A DNA stretch of 64,000 bases from positions 62,001-126,000 of the forward strand of contig NZ_LGDE01000458.1 of the NCBI RefSeq assembly GCF_001279725.1, given 5' to 3'. The notes below the pieces were generated by a model, which was given only the letters and a program-made list of their open reading frames with translations, was not told the DNA's origin and made no database searches. Position 1 is the first letter of the stretch. Every line of letters starts with the position of its first letter. The translations under genes were made by a program, and so were the position numbers. The DNA comes from Streptomyces sp. WM4235. Its GTDB lineage: Bacteria > Actinomycetota > Actinomycetes > Streptomycetales > Streptomycetaceae. This document shows, piece by piece, positions 20,043-29,042 of the stretch.

Positions 20043-20918
20043 CTAGCCGGTGTGTTCGGTCAGGATGCGCTCGATGACGAGGGCGACCCCGTCTTCGTTG
20101 TTGGCGACCGTGCGGCCGGACGCGGCCGCGATCACGTCGGGATGGGCGTTGCCCATGGCGTACGAGGTACCCGCCCAGCTGAGCATTTCCACGTCGTTCG
20201 GCATGTCCCCGAAGGCGACCACCTCGGCGGGGGAAATGCCGCGCTCGGCACAACACAGCGCCAGGGTGCTGGCCTTGGAGACTCCGAGTCCGCTGATCTC
20301 CAGCAGGGCGGTCGGGCTGGAGCGGGTGATCGACGCGTACCCGCCGGCGACGGAACGGGCCAGGAGCAGGAACTCGTCAGGTGCCAGTTCGGCATGGTGC
20401 GCGAGCAGCTTCAGCACGGGTTCCGCGCTGTCGTCGAACTCCTCGTGCAGCAGCTTCTCGGCGGTGGCCACCGTCGCACCCGGGTCCTGGAAGAACGGCG
20501 GGTAAGCCGGCTCGTAATTGATCCCGGTGGTGCGTTCCACGGCGAAGGTCGTACCGGGAGCGGCGGCCCGCAGGGCGTCCACGACCGTGAGCGCGGTGGC
20601 CCGAGGGAGCCCCCGGACCTGTACGAACTCGGGGCCGGCGTGGAGGTCGACCACGGCCGCGCCGTTCGCGCAGATCGCCAGACCATGGCCGTGGACATGG
20701 TCGCTGACCACGCCCATCCAGCGGGCCGGGCGTCCGGTCACGAAGAAGACCTCGATCCCGGCCTCCTCGGCGGCGGCGAGTGCGGCGACGGTGCGGGGCG
20801 AGACGGTCTTGTCGTCGCGCAGCAGGGTGCCGTCGAGGTCGGTGGCGATGAGCCGGGGAGAGGGGGTTGGCCCGTCCGGGCGCTGGGGAGCCGAGGTCAC
20901 GGTTCCATCTTCGCCCAT
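20043..20918 (-). CDS. HAD-superfamily hydrolase (Cof-like)
   Basis: A 291-residue phosphatase of the Cof/type IIB HAD family. Motif I is [12 protein letters not shown], motif II lies around FFVTGRPA, and motif IV is GDMPNDVEML. Such enzymes hydrolyse sugar phosphates, FMN or other small phosphates; the substrate is unknown. ATG 20918 is used, though GTG 20900 (VTSAPQRPDG) is an alternative with a weak site upstream. A paralogue sits at 37602-38414. It is convergent with the histidine kinase. Confidence 0.85.
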   Translation of the reverse strand: MGEDGTVTSAPQRPDGPTPSPRLIATDLDGTLLRDDKTVSPRTVAALAAAEEAGIEVFFVTGRPARWMGVVSDHVHGHGLAICANGAAVVDLHAGPEFVQVRGLPRATALTVVDALRAAAPGTTFAVERTTGINYEPAYPPFFQDPGATVATAEKLLHEEFDDSAEPVLKLLAHHAELAPDEFLLLARSVAGGYASITRSSPTALLEISGLGVSKASTLALCCAERGISPAEVVAFGDMPNDVEMLSWAGTSYAMGNAHPDVIAAASGRTVANNEDGVALVIERILTEHTG

Positions 20919-21021
20919 GGGCCCATGGCGCTGGACCAAGATCGGCCGGCCTGCCGCGTGGGATTCGCTGCTTCCCGCTGCTTCCCGCTGCTTCGCGGTG
21001 CCGCCGCGGGTCCCGGGCGAT

Positions 21022-21035
21022 GTTTCACGTGAAAC
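21022..21035. other. parS: parS 4
   Basis: Perfect GTTTCACGTGAAAC in the gap between the divergent HAD and LLM oxidoreductase genes. Confidence 0.95.
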
Positions 21036-21065
21036 CGAGCCCGGTCGGAGGCGGAGACCGCGAAT

Positions 21066-21079
21066 GTTTCACGTGAAAC
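21066..21079. other. parS: parS 5
   Basis: Perfect GTTTCACGTGAAAC, 44 bases from parS 4 and 29 bases before the LLM oxidoreductase start codon. Confidence 0.95.
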
Positions 21080-21107
21080 ACGCGGGCACCGCCTTACGCT
21101 CGCCTGT

Positions 21108-22010
21108 ATGAGTCTGCGTCTGAGCACTGTGATTCTCCCCGTCCGACCGTGGCACGAAGGAGGCCGCGACCAGTGGTCGAGGGCCGAAGAGCTCGGGTTC
21201 CACACCGCGTACACCTACGACCACCTCACCTGGCGGACCTTCCGTGACGGCCCCTGGTACGGCGCGATTCCCACCCTGACCGCGGCGGCCTGCGCCACCG
21301 AGCGGATCCGATTGGGCACGCTCGTCACCTCGCCGAACTTCCGACACCCGGTGACCCTGGCCAAGGACCTGATGTCCCTGGACGACATCTCCGGCGGGCG
21401 CGTCACCCTTGGTATCGGGGCGGGCGGCAACGGCTTCGACGCGACCGCGCTGGGTCAGGAACCGTGGACCCCGCGCGAGAGGGCCGACCGCTTCGCCGAG
21501 TTCGTGCCGCTCCTGGACCGGCTGCTGACCGAGGACGCGGTGACCGAGGACGGCGCCTTCTACTCCGCCGTGGAGGCCCGCAACATTCCCGGATGCGTTC
21601 AGCGGCCGCGGTTGCCGTTCGCGGTCGCGGCGACCGGGCCCCGCGGCATGAAGGTCGTGGCGCGACACGGCCAGGCCTGGGTGACGGCGGGTGATCCGAA
21701 GGTCTTCGAGGGGACTCCCGAGCAGTCGTTGGAGGCCCTGCGCGGGCAGCTCGGCAAGCTGGAGAAGGCCTGTGTGGAGATCGAGCGCGACTTCGGGGCG
21801 ATGGAGAAGGTCCTGCTGACGGGCTTCACCCCGGAGCGCGGCACGCTGCTGGGATCCGTGGACGCGTTCGTCGACTTCGCCGGCCGCCATCAGGAGCTCG
21901 GTTTCACGGAACTGGTCGTCCACGCACCGATTCCGAACTCCGACTTCGCCGCCGACGAGGCCGTGTTCGAGCGCATCGCCACCGAGGCCCTGGCCCAGCT
22001 CGAAGGCTGA
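21108..22010 (+). CDS. LLM-class (F420/flavin) oxidoreductase
   Basis: A 300-residue luciferase-like monooxygenase fold protein. Family signs are the N-terminal strand LSTVILPVRPW, the YDHLTWRTF segment, RIRLGTLVTSPNFRHPVTLAK, the glycine-rich GGRVTLGIGAGGNGFD, and TGPRGMKVVARHGQAW. In Streptomyces this subgroup usually uses cofactor F420, but that is not decided by sequence alone. No ribosome site is evident before ATG 21108; a leaderless or near-leaderless message is possible. The promoter region contains parS 4 and 5. Confidence 0.88.
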   Translation: MSLRLSTVILPVRPWHEGGRDQWSRAEELGFHTAYTYDHLTWRTFRDGPWYGAIPTLTAAACATERIRLGTLVTSPNFRHPVTLAKDLMSLDDISGGRVTLGIGAGGNGFDATALGQEPWTPRERADRFAEFVPLLDRLLTEDAVTEDGAFYSAVEARNIPGCVQRPRLPFAVAATGPRGMKVVARHGQAWVTAGDPKVFEGTPEQSLEALRGQLGKLEKACVEIERDFGAMEKVLLTGFTPERGTLLGSVDAFVDFAGRHQELGFTELVVHAPIPNSDFAADEAVFERIATEALAQLEG

Positions 22011-22049
22011 GGCCCTGCCGGCCCGGACACGAGAGCCGTCCCCGTCCCC

Positions 22050-22088
22050 GTTCCCGTCCCGCCGCGATGAAGCGACGGGACGGGGACC
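22050..22088. terminator. Convergent terminator between LLM oxidoreductase and TPR genes
   Basis: CCCGTCCCG at 22053-22061 pairs with CGGGACGGG at 22076-22084, with inner CGC/GCG pairs and a short loop around GATGAA. It can serve both convergent genes. Confidence 0.6.
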
Positions 22089-22128
22089 CGCAGGGTGTCG
22101 GGCCCTCAGGCCCTCAGGGCATCGGTCT

Positions 22129-25100
22129 TCAGGCCCTCAGGCGGGCGATGATCCGTTCCGCGTTCGGCAGCATCCATTCCTGTGTGACGCCTTCGGGCAG
22201 CGCCCGGAGTTCCTCCATCAGCGCCGTGATCCGCTCGACGCCCGCTTCCGGGCGGCCCAGCTCCTGTTCGGTCCAAGCGGCGTTGTTCATGCACTGGAAG
22301 CGGTCCTCCAGGTGGTCGTGACCGAGCTCCGCGTAGACGACCGCGGCACGGTCCCACAGACGGATCTCCTCCAGTCGCAGCGCCGTGAGCTCCGCCTCGC
22401 CGAGCGCGGTGACCGCTGAGGCAGCGCTCTCTGCCCCGCCCTCGTCGTCGTTCTCCTCGTCGGCCCCTTCCATCGCCCGGACCTGACGGTCCAGGACCTG
22501 CGCCGACTGGTGCCAGGTCTGCGCGAGTTCGGCCCGGAGTTCCGGGTCCTGCGGCTCGGTGGTCAAAGCCGCCTCCAGCACCCCGGCGGCCTCGTCCATC
22601 AGGGCCCTGGCCGCCGCCACCGTGTCCACGGTGACCTCCTCGCGCAGCGCCAACCAGGCCGACGAACGCAGGATCCGCGCCTCCGCGACCGGCGCGCCGC
22701 CCGCGCGCCGATACAGCTCCAGAGCCCGTTCGTACGCGGCCGCCGCCTCTCGCACCAGCTCCGTGCCGGCGAGCTGGTCGGCCGCAGCCTGCGCGAAGCC
22801 CGCCTGGGGACGGGGGTCCTCCCAGTCCTTGGTGAGCTCCGCGGCGTGCAGGTACTGCTCCGCCGAGGCCGGCAGGTCCCGTACCTCGCGCAGGAGATCC
22901 CCGAGGAACTCCCGTACGAAGACGGCCTGCTGCTCACCGTGCTCCAACAGATCCGGCAGCGTCGACTGCACCACTTCCGCGGCGTCGGCGTACCGTTCGG
23001 TCCGCGCGTACGCCCGTGCCAGCAGCAGCCGCGCCTGCGCGCCCCCATCCGCGCTCAGACCCGCCTGGTCGAACCAGTGCGCCGCCGTCAGCGCGTGTTC
23101 GGCGGCCTCCTCGGCTCCGTCGCGTCGACGCAGCAGGGTGTCGGCCAAGGTGAGCCGTGCGACGCCCTGCTCCTCGGGATCGGTCAGCTCGGCGGCGTGT
23201 TCGAGCCCGGACCGGGCAGCTTCCTCGGCCTCCTCGGGCCTGCCCAACGAGAGCAGTACGCCGGCCCGCAGCACCAGGGCGTCCACCGCCTGCCAGGGGC
23301 AGCCCGCCGCGACGGCCCGGTCGGCGGACGCGGCCAGCGACGACAGGGCCCGCTCCGGGTCGCCCTGCGCGAGAATCACCCGGCCCAGCATCTCTTCGGC
23401 CTCCGCCGCCACGTCGGGCAATGACTGCGCGTACGAGGTGATGAAGGAGTCGAGTTCGGCGGCCAGTTCGGCGTGTCCATGGTCCTGCTCGTGGTCGTGC
23501 CCAGCGTCGTGCCCGGACTCGTCGTGCTCGTGGGCGGCCTCGATCGACCGCAGGTACGGCTCCAGACGGATCGTGGTCAGCTCGGCGCGCGCGATGCGGC
23601 GGCCCCGTGCCGGGTCGGCCGGATCCAGCGCCTCGGCGGCGCTGAAGGCCGTCGCGAGCAGCCCCCGCGTCTCCGTCGGATCCGCCCCGGCCTGTGCGGC
23701 GACGCCCGCCAGGCGCAGCTCCGCCAGCGCGGCTCGCTCCGCCTGCCCCAGGGCCCGGTAACGGTCCCGGGCGGCTGCCAGCAGTTCCGCCGCCTCGGGG
23801 GCGCCGGCACGGGCCGCGGACACGGCCCGGTGGTCCGCCAGGTCCGCGGCGAGCAGCGGATCCACTTCCGACTCGGGGAGAGCCGCCACGCGTACGGCGA
23901 GTTGGGACCAGAGCGCATCCGCACCCGGGTGTCCCTGATCGCGGGCATGGCGGCCCCGTTCCGCCGATGCGTCGACGTCGGCCCGTGCCGAGGCGTCCGA
24001 GGCGTCCGGGACGGCAGGGTTGGCCGGCTTGGCCGGGACGGGTGTCCGGACCGGGGCGGGTATAGGGACCGCGGTCGGTGCGGCTTGCGGCAGCGCCGAA
24101 CTGCGCACTCCGAGGGGCAGTACGTCGACCAGTGGGGCCCGACCGAGCCGGGCGAGGAACCGGTCGGACACGCGGCTGTTGCCGTTGCGCGCGTCGAACC
24201 GGCGCGCGACGTCCAGGCAGCCGGCGCGCAGCACCGCGTACAACTCGTCGACGGAGTGGGCGGAACCCTCGTAGGGGACGGACGCCCCGGCGCCGCGGCC
24301 GAGCGTGGTCAGCCGCTCCAACAGAACGAGCACACCGCCGTGGAAGTCCAGTTGGGCCTTGACGTCGGTGAGCGGCTTGAGGTGCGTGTCGTGGTCGAAG
24401 AGGATCTCCAGTCCGCGTGCCTCGTTGCCGGTGAGGGCGCAGAACTCGATGTGTTGGCCGATCGAGCGCAGCAGGCTCTCGTTGCCGCGCGCCAGGCGGT
24501 AGCCGCGCAGGTGATGGGCGCGGGCCTCGTCGAAGCGGCCTTGGCGGAGCAGCGGCAGCAAGGATCGGGCGAGTACCCGGTGCGGTTCCTCCTGGCAGGT
24601 CTGCTTGCCCGCGAGCACCGGCTCCCAGATCTCGATCGCCTTGGCGTCGTCGCCCTTCGTGGCCCAGAACGCGCCCTGACTGTTGGTCTCGCAGGCGTGG
24701 CAGTCGCTCATCTCGTCGCGCTCGGCGGCCTGCCAGGCGGCGACCGCGCGCTCCGCGCGCTCGTCGTCGCCGATGGCGTCCGCCAGGTAGTACTCGGACT
24801 GGCGCACCGCACGCTCGCTGTATCCGGCGAGGCGGTAGCGACGCTCCATGTCCTCCAGATAGCCGGCGGCGGAAGCCAACGGGATCTCGGGCGAGTTGAT
24901 GATCTGGCCGGAGACCCATTTGAAGCGCCAGAAGAGGGAGTGGGCCTCGCCCCGGTCGAAGGTGCCGGGATCGCGGTCGTACTCCTGGAGCAGCCGGGCG
25001 AAGGGGACCATCATGCGGGTGCGTTCCGAGCTGTACTCGTACGCGTCGATCAGGGTCACCAGCGCGTTCCGGAACAGGGCCCGGTCGCCGCAGACCTCGG

Positions 25101-25206
25101 CCGCCGCGGCGAGTGCCTCGGCCTGGGCGTTGCGTGCGGCGCCGTGGGGGAGGAGGTGGTTCTCGTGCAGCGCCTTCCGGATCTCCTCCGGGGTCAGGTT
25201 GCTCAC
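22129..25206 (-). CDS. Large tetratricopeptide-repeat protein coupled to the HSP90-like gene
   Basis: A 1025-residue, largely helical protein. The N-terminal ~360 residues contain a Cys-bearing segment (MSDCHACETNSQGAFWATKG) in a TPR context. A low-complexity linker rich in Pro and Ala (about 380-430) follows, then a long second array of TPR-like helix pairs (ADRAVAAGCPWQAVDALVLR, EEAEEAARSGLEHAAELTD). One His/Asp-rich insert reads HEHDESGHDAGHDHEQDHGH. GTG 25206 overlaps the stop of the HSP90-like gene (GTGA), and GGGAG precedes it, so the two are translationally coupled. I infer a scaffold or co-chaperone role; no enzymatic domain is visible. Confidence 0.85.
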   Translation of the reverse strand: MSNLTPEEIRKALHENHLLPHGAARNAQAEALAAAAEVCGDRALFRNALVTLIDAYEYSSERTRMMVPFARLLQEYDRDPGTFDRGEAHSLFWRFKWVSGQIINSPEIPLASAAGYLEDMERRYRLAGYSERAVRQSEYYLADAIGDDERAERAVAAWQAAERDEMSDCHACETNSQGAFWATKGDDAKAIEIWEPVLAGKQTCQEEPHRVLARSLLPLLRQGRFDEARAHHLRGYRLARGNESLLRSIGQHIEFCALTGNEARGLEILFDHDTHLKPLTDVKAQLDFHGGVLVLLERLTTLGRGAGASVPYEGSAHSVDELYAVLRAGCLDVARRFDARNGNSRVSDRFLARLGRAPLVDVLPLGVRSSALPQAAPTAVPIPAPVRTPVPAKPANPAVPDASDASARADVDASAERGRHARDQGHPGADALWSQLAVRVAALPESEVDPLLAADLADHRAVSAARAGAPEAAELLAAARDRYRALGQAERAALAELRLAGVAAQAGADPTETRGLLATAFSAAEALDPADPARGRRIARAELTTIRLEPYLRSIEAAHEHDESGHDAGHDHEQDHGHAELAAELDSFITSYAQSLPDVAAEAEEMLGRVILAQGDPERALSSLAASADRAVAAGCPWQAVDALVLRAGVLLSLGRPEEAEEAARSGLEHAAELTDPEEQGVARLTLADTLLRRRDGAEEAAEHALTAAHWFDQAGLSADGGAQARLLLARAYARTERYADAAEVVQSTLPDLLEHGEQQAVFVREFLGDLLREVRDLPASAEQYLHAAELTKDWEDPRPQAGFAQAAADQLAGTELVREAAAAYERALELYRRAGGAPVAEARILRSSAWLALREEVTVDTVAAARALMDEAAGVLEAALTTEPQDPELRAELAQTWHQSAQVLDRQVRAMEGADEENDDEGGAESAASAVTALGEAELTALRLEEIRLWDRAAVVYAELGHDHLEDRFQCMNNAAWTEQELGRPEAGVERITALMEELRALPEGVTQEWMLPNAERIIARLRA

Positions 25207-27149
25207 TTCTCGTTCTCCCGTGTGTCGGTGGAGTGGGTCGCCCATTCCAGGAGGCCCAGGAAGGCGCGGTTGAGCAGGGTGGAGTCGGCGGGGCGCAGCG
25301 GTCGCTGGGACATCAACAGTGCCTGTCCGTAAAGGGACTCGACGGCGGTCGCGGTCAGGGTCGTGTCAGGGAGGTTCGCGATGCGGCGGATCAGCGGGTT
25401 GTTGTGGTTGAGGACCAGGCGGGCGCGCGGCGCGGAACCCCGCAGGGCGCCGAGGATGCCGGTCCACAGGGAATCGGCGCTGTCGAGGGCCGCGGTCCGA
25501 TCGCGTTCCTGGCGGGCCTGCCGGTCGTCGAGGTAGAGCGCGGGGACGGACACGGGCTGGAAGGCGCGCAGCACCACGTCGCAGCTCTGGGGTTCGAGCC
25601 GGGTGCGGGCGGTGGACAGGAAGGAGGCGAGGGCCAGTTCGACGGTGGTCGGGACCGGGTCGAGTCGCTCGGTGACGGCGCCGGCGTCCAGCTCGGTGAC
25701 CTTGAGCTCGGGTCGTACGGCGGGAAGGAGGGCCAGCAGGTCGGCGTCGTAGGTGTAGCCGGCGTTGATGACGCCGAGGCCGTGGGCCGCGGCGATCGGG
25801 GCGATCTGGCGGAACTCCTCGACGGTGCGCGTGAAGTGGATGTCGGTGTGCGCGGCAGCGAACTCCTCCAGGCTCATCGACCCCTCGCTGGTCTCGAACG
25901 GCAACCAGGGCAGCATCAGGCCGAGGAGTTCGGCGTCGTGCCGGGCCAGGGACTTCACGCCGAGGTGGTGGACGGCGAGGAAGGAAGCCAGTCGTTCCGG
26001 GTCGCTCGCGGCGAGTTCTGCGAGCCAGGCACGGATCCGGGCACCGAGGGCCTCGCGGACCGCGGCGAGGGTCTCGTCGTCGTACAGGTTCTCGCGGGAG
26101 GCGGTGGGCCGCAGGGTGTCGGTGTCGAGCACGACGCGGACGAAGAAGGCCCACTCCGGCAGCAGGTTGTCGGCCTGGTCGGTCAGCAGCATGCCCTTGA
26201 GGTGGACCCGGTGTCCGGCCCGGTGGGCGGGGCTGGTGGGTTCGGCGAGGACGTAGGCGACTCCGCGCACGCCGGCGACGGGCAGGTCGAGGTCGATGCT
26301 GTCGAGCGGGGTGAAACCGAAGAGCTGCGCGCAGTGTCCGGCGAGCGCGACGCGACGGGCGGCCGGGGTGGGGAAGGAGCGGTCCCACACCGCGGGCCGA
26401 TCGGTGATCGGGCGGGGCTCGCCGCCTTCGCCGTCGTCGAAGGTGATGTCGTGGTGGAGCAGTGAGCCGTAGTCGCGCGCGAGCCGTTCGACCCTGGCGG
26501 GCTCGGTCCATTCCTCGGCACCAGGGCGGGTCTCCAGGTGGACGGTCGTACCGGGTTCCGGGCGTGCTTCGTGGGGAAGCTCGCGGACGGTGTAGGAACC
26601 GTCGTCCGTGGCCAGCCATTCCACGGGTGCCGCGAGGGGGTCGCGTGCGGACCGGGTGACGACGCGGATCTGACGCGCGACGACGAAGCAGGCGAGCAGT
26701 CCGATGCCGAACTGGCCCAGGAACTGCCGGCGGGTGTCCTCCAGGCCCTGTTCCTCGATGCCGCCGTTGCCGCGCTTGGAGCTGCGGCCGATGGTGGCGA
26801 GGAGGGAGTGGGCCTCGGCCGCGGTCAGGCCGATGCCGGAGTCCTCGATGGTGACACGGCCGGCGGAGGCGGTGAGACGAATGCGGACCTGTGCCTCGGG
26901 CTCGTGCGCGTGGCGGGCGGTGATGGCGTCGACGGCGTTCTGGAGCAGCTCGCGGACGTAGACGCGCGGGCTGGAGTACAGGTGGTGGGAGAGCAGGTCC
27001 ACCAGGCCGCGCAGGTCGACCTGGAAGCTGTTGACCGCGGGTCCGGTCGGGGCTTCGGTCGCGATGTCGCTCGGGGCGTCGGACGCGGCTTGGGACGGGG
27101 CGTCGGATGCGGCGTCGGATGCGGCTTGGGATGTGGATTCGGACGTCAT
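25203..27149 (-). CDS. HSP90-like ATPase (HtpG-related)
   Basis: A 648-residue GHKL ATPase of the HSP90 family. The N-terminal ATPase domain has VRELLQNAVDAITAR (Bergerat N box), EDSGIGLTAAEAHSLLATIG and GQFGIGLLACFVVA. Middle-domain sequence follows, but the C-terminal dimerisation region is short and divergent compared with classical HtpG. The first 40 residues are a low-complexity Ser/Ala/Asp repeat (SQAASDAASDAPSQAASDAP) that precedes the domain. It is the first gene of a two-gene operon with the TPR protein and probably works with it on client proteins. Confidence 0.92.
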   Translation of the reverse strand: MTSESTSQAASDAASDAPSQAASDAPSDIATEAPTGPAVNSFQVDLRGLVDLLSHHLYSSPRVYVRELLQNAVDAITARHAHEPEAQVRIRLTASAGRVTIEDSGIGLTAAEAHSLLATIGRSSKRGNGGIEEQGLEDTRRQFLGQFGIGLLACFVVARQIRVVTRSARDPLAAPVEWLATDDGSYTVRELPHEARPEPGTTVHLETRPGAEEWTEPARVERLARDYGSLLHHDITFDDGEGGEPRPITDRPAVWDRSFPTPAARRVALAGHCAQLFGFTPLDSIDLDLPVAGVRGVAYVLAEPTSPAHRAGHRVHLKGMLLTDQADNLLPEWAFFVRVVLDTDTLRPTASRENLYDDETLAAVREALGARIRAWLAELAASDPERLASFLAVHHLGVKSLARHDAELLGLMLPWLPFETSEGSMSLEEFAAAHTDIHFTRTVEEFRQIAPIAAAHGLGVINAGYTYDADLLALLPAVRPELKVTELDAGAVTERLDPVPTTVELALASFLSTARTRLEPQSCDVVLRAFQPVSVPALYLDDRQARQERDRTAALDSADSLWTGILGALRGSAPRARLVLNHNNPLIRRIANLPDTTLTATAVESLYGQALLMSQRPLRPADSTLLNRAFLGLLEWATHSTDTRENEK

Positions 27150-27278
27150 GGGGCGTCACCTCACGTGTTCGCATGGATGGTTCGGCGATCGCGAGGTGCC
27201 CCCCTCACCGATCCCGGAGTGGGAACAGGTTAGGGGGATGATCTGACATTCTCCCTGTGAATTGTGTGGGGCGCCGCG

Positions 27279-27818
27279 TCACTGGAAGCGCAGGAACTCC
27301 GGCGGTACGGCGTCCACCAGCCACACGCCGTTGGCGCTGATCCGGAACACGTGTCCGGCCGCCCGCATCGCGCCCGCGTCCACGCTGAGTACGACCGGCC
27401 GGCCGCGTCGCGCGCCCACCCGGGTCGCGGTCTCCCGGTCCGGGGACAGGTGGACGTGGTGACGGGCCATCGGGCGCAGGCCCTCGGCGCGGATGGCGGC
27501 CAGGGTCGCGGCGACGGTGCCGTGGTAGAGGTACGCGGGCGGTTCGGCCTCGGGGAGGTCAAGGTCCACGGCGACCGTGTGTCCCTGGCTCGCCCTGATG
27601 CGGGTGCCGTCGATGGCGAAGCGCTGTTTGTCGTTGGCCGCGACGACGTGGTCGAGTTCCGTCCGGGTGATGGGGAATCCGTGGCCGGCCGCCGCGTTCA
27701 GGAGGTCGTCGATCTCGACCCACCCGTGTGGGTCGAGCACCAGTCCGATCCGTTCCGGCTGATGTCGCAGGTGTTTCGAGACGTATTTGGACACCTTCAC
27801 GGTGCGTCTGTCATCCAT
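27279..27818 (-). CDS. kptA: RNA 2'-phosphotransferase Tpt1/KptA
   Basis: A 179-residue protein with the full KptA fold. The N-terminal winged-helix part has VSKYVSKHLRHQPERIGL, and the ART-like NAD+-binding part has LYHGTVAATLAAI, RHHVHLSPDRETA and RPVVLSVDAGAM. It transfers an RNA 2'-phosphate to NAD+, giving ADP-ribose 1'',2''-cyclic phosphate. Bacteria lack the tRNA-splicing pathway that generates such ends in yeast, so its natural substrate here is unknown (RNA repair or nucleic-acid ADP-ribosylation are options). It is a monocistronic unit upstream of the HSP90-like gene. Confidence 0.95.
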   Translation of the reverse strand: MDDRRTVKVSKYVSKHLRHQPERIGLVLDPHGWVEIDDLLNAAAGHGFPITRTELDHVVAANDKQRFAIDGTRIRASQGHTVAVDLDLPEAEPPAYLYHGTVAATLAAIRAEGLRPMARHHVHLSPDRETATRVGARRGRPVVLSVDAGAMRAAGHVFRISANGVWLVDAVPPEFLRFQ

Positions 27819-27952
27819 GGCCCCAGCGTGCCGGGTCGCGGGCCCTCGCGGCAGTGATTTTCGGTTGGGTCGGTGAACCTGGACTCCCCCTATCGCGTTT
27901 CCAAGATACGGAATACATTTTCCGCTGAGCTGACGTCCTTGGGGGAGAAATC

Positions 27953-28939
27953 ATGACAATCGATGCTTCGCTGCCACGTCGTGCGACCGCCGAGCTCATC
28001 GGTACCGCAGGCCTGCTCGTGGTGGTGATCGGTTCGGGGATCCAGGCCGCCGCCCTGAGCCGAGACACCGGTGTCGCCCTGGTCGCCAACTCGCTCGCCT
28101 CCGCCATCGGCCTCGGCCTGATCATCACGCTGTTCGGGCCGTTGTCGGGCGCCCACCTCAACCCGGTGGTCACGCTCACCTCCTGGTGGGCGCGTCGCAC
28201 CGGAGGTCAGGGGCTCGACGGCAGGGACGCCCTCGTCTACACCGCTGCCCAGACCGTGGGCGCCATCGCCGGTGCACTCCTCGCCGAGGCCATGTTCGGG
28301 CGCCTGCCGGGGACCTTCGCCACCCGGATCCGCGGGGGCGGGCATCTGCTGATCGGCGAGGTCGTCGCTACCGCGGGCCTGGTGCTGGTCATCCAGGGGC
28401 TCGGCCGGATCGGCCGGGCCAAGCTGATCCCGGCCGCCGTCGCCGCCTACATCGCGGCCGCGATCTGGTTCACCTCGTCGGGCTCCTTCGCCAATCCCGC
28501 GGGCACCGTCGGGCGCGCCTTCAGCGACTCCTTCACCGGGATCGCCCCCCAGTCACTGCCCGGTTTCGTGGCGGCCCAATTGCTGGGCGGGATCCTCGGC
28601 CTCGCCCTGGCCGGGGCGCTCTACGGCAATGCCCGCACCGATCGCACCGACCGCGGTGCCCGGCGCGCAGCCGGGTCGGCCGCCGGATCGGGTAACGCCG
28701 CCGGATCGGCCGCCGGATCGGCCGCCGGATCGGACACGGGATCGGACACGGGATCGGGTGCCGGTCCGGACAACGGGCAGGCGGGGGGTCCGGATGCCGC
28801 GACGGACACCACGTCCGGCGTGGGCCCCGACGGAGGGCGGCGCGACGCCCGGCCCGGATCCGGTGGCGCAGAGCTCGGGCCGGAGACGACGATGGCCGAT
28901 ATCCCCCGCCCCGACCCCCGGCTGGGTATCACTGCTTGA
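27953..28939 (+). CDS. Aquaporin/MIP-family channel with low-complexity tail
   Basis: A 328-residue MIP channel with six TM helices. The first pore loop has NPV (GAHLNPVVTLTSWW) instead of NPA and the second has NPA (SFANPAGTVGRAF). Residues about 235 onwards form a soluble tail of Gly/Ser/Asp repeats, encoded by tandem GGATCGG-type units. Water, glycerol or metalloid transport cannot be separated by sequence. ATG 27953 has GGGGGAG 5 bases upstream. It is divergent from kptA. Confidence 0.88.
   Translation: MTIDASLPRRATAELIGTAGLLVVVIGSGIQAAALSRDTGVALVANSLASAIGLGLIITLFGPLSGAHLNPVVTLTSWWARRTGGQGLDGRDALVYTAAQTVGAIAGALLAEAMFGRLPGTFATRIRGGGHLLIGEVVATAGLVLVIQGLGRIGRAKLIPAAVAAYIAAAIWFTSSGSFANPAGTVGRAFSDSFTGIAPQSLPGFVAAQLLGGILGLALAGALYGNARTDRTDRGARRAAGSAAGSGNAAGSAAGSAAGSDTGSDTGSGAGPDNGQAGGPDAATDTTSGVGPDGGRRDARPGSGGAELGPETTMADIPRPDPRLGITA
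28671..28770. repeat. Tandem repeats in the aquaporin tail
   Basis: About eight copies of short GCCGGATCG / ACGGGATCG units are arranged head to tail. They are translated as repeating AAGS, then DTGS elements in the channel's C-terminal tail. Confidence 0.85.
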
Positions 28940-28951
28940 GACCGAAAGGGG

Positions 28952-29031
28952 TTGCCCACAGGGAAACTTGACTTGTCCACAGCCGATTCAGTCGGTTTTG
29001 CAGGCAAGAGGGCGATTCGCCCTGTGGACTA
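28952..29031. other. DnaA-box cluster A
   Basis: Boxes in the 28940-29042 gap: TTGCCCACA (28952-28960, one mismatch), TTGTCCACA (28973-28981, perfect Streptomyces-type) and TGTGGACTA (29023-29031, reverse strand, one mismatch). It lies between the convergent aquaporin and MerR genes. Confidence 0.6.
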
Positions 29032-29042
29032 CTGATCGATTA

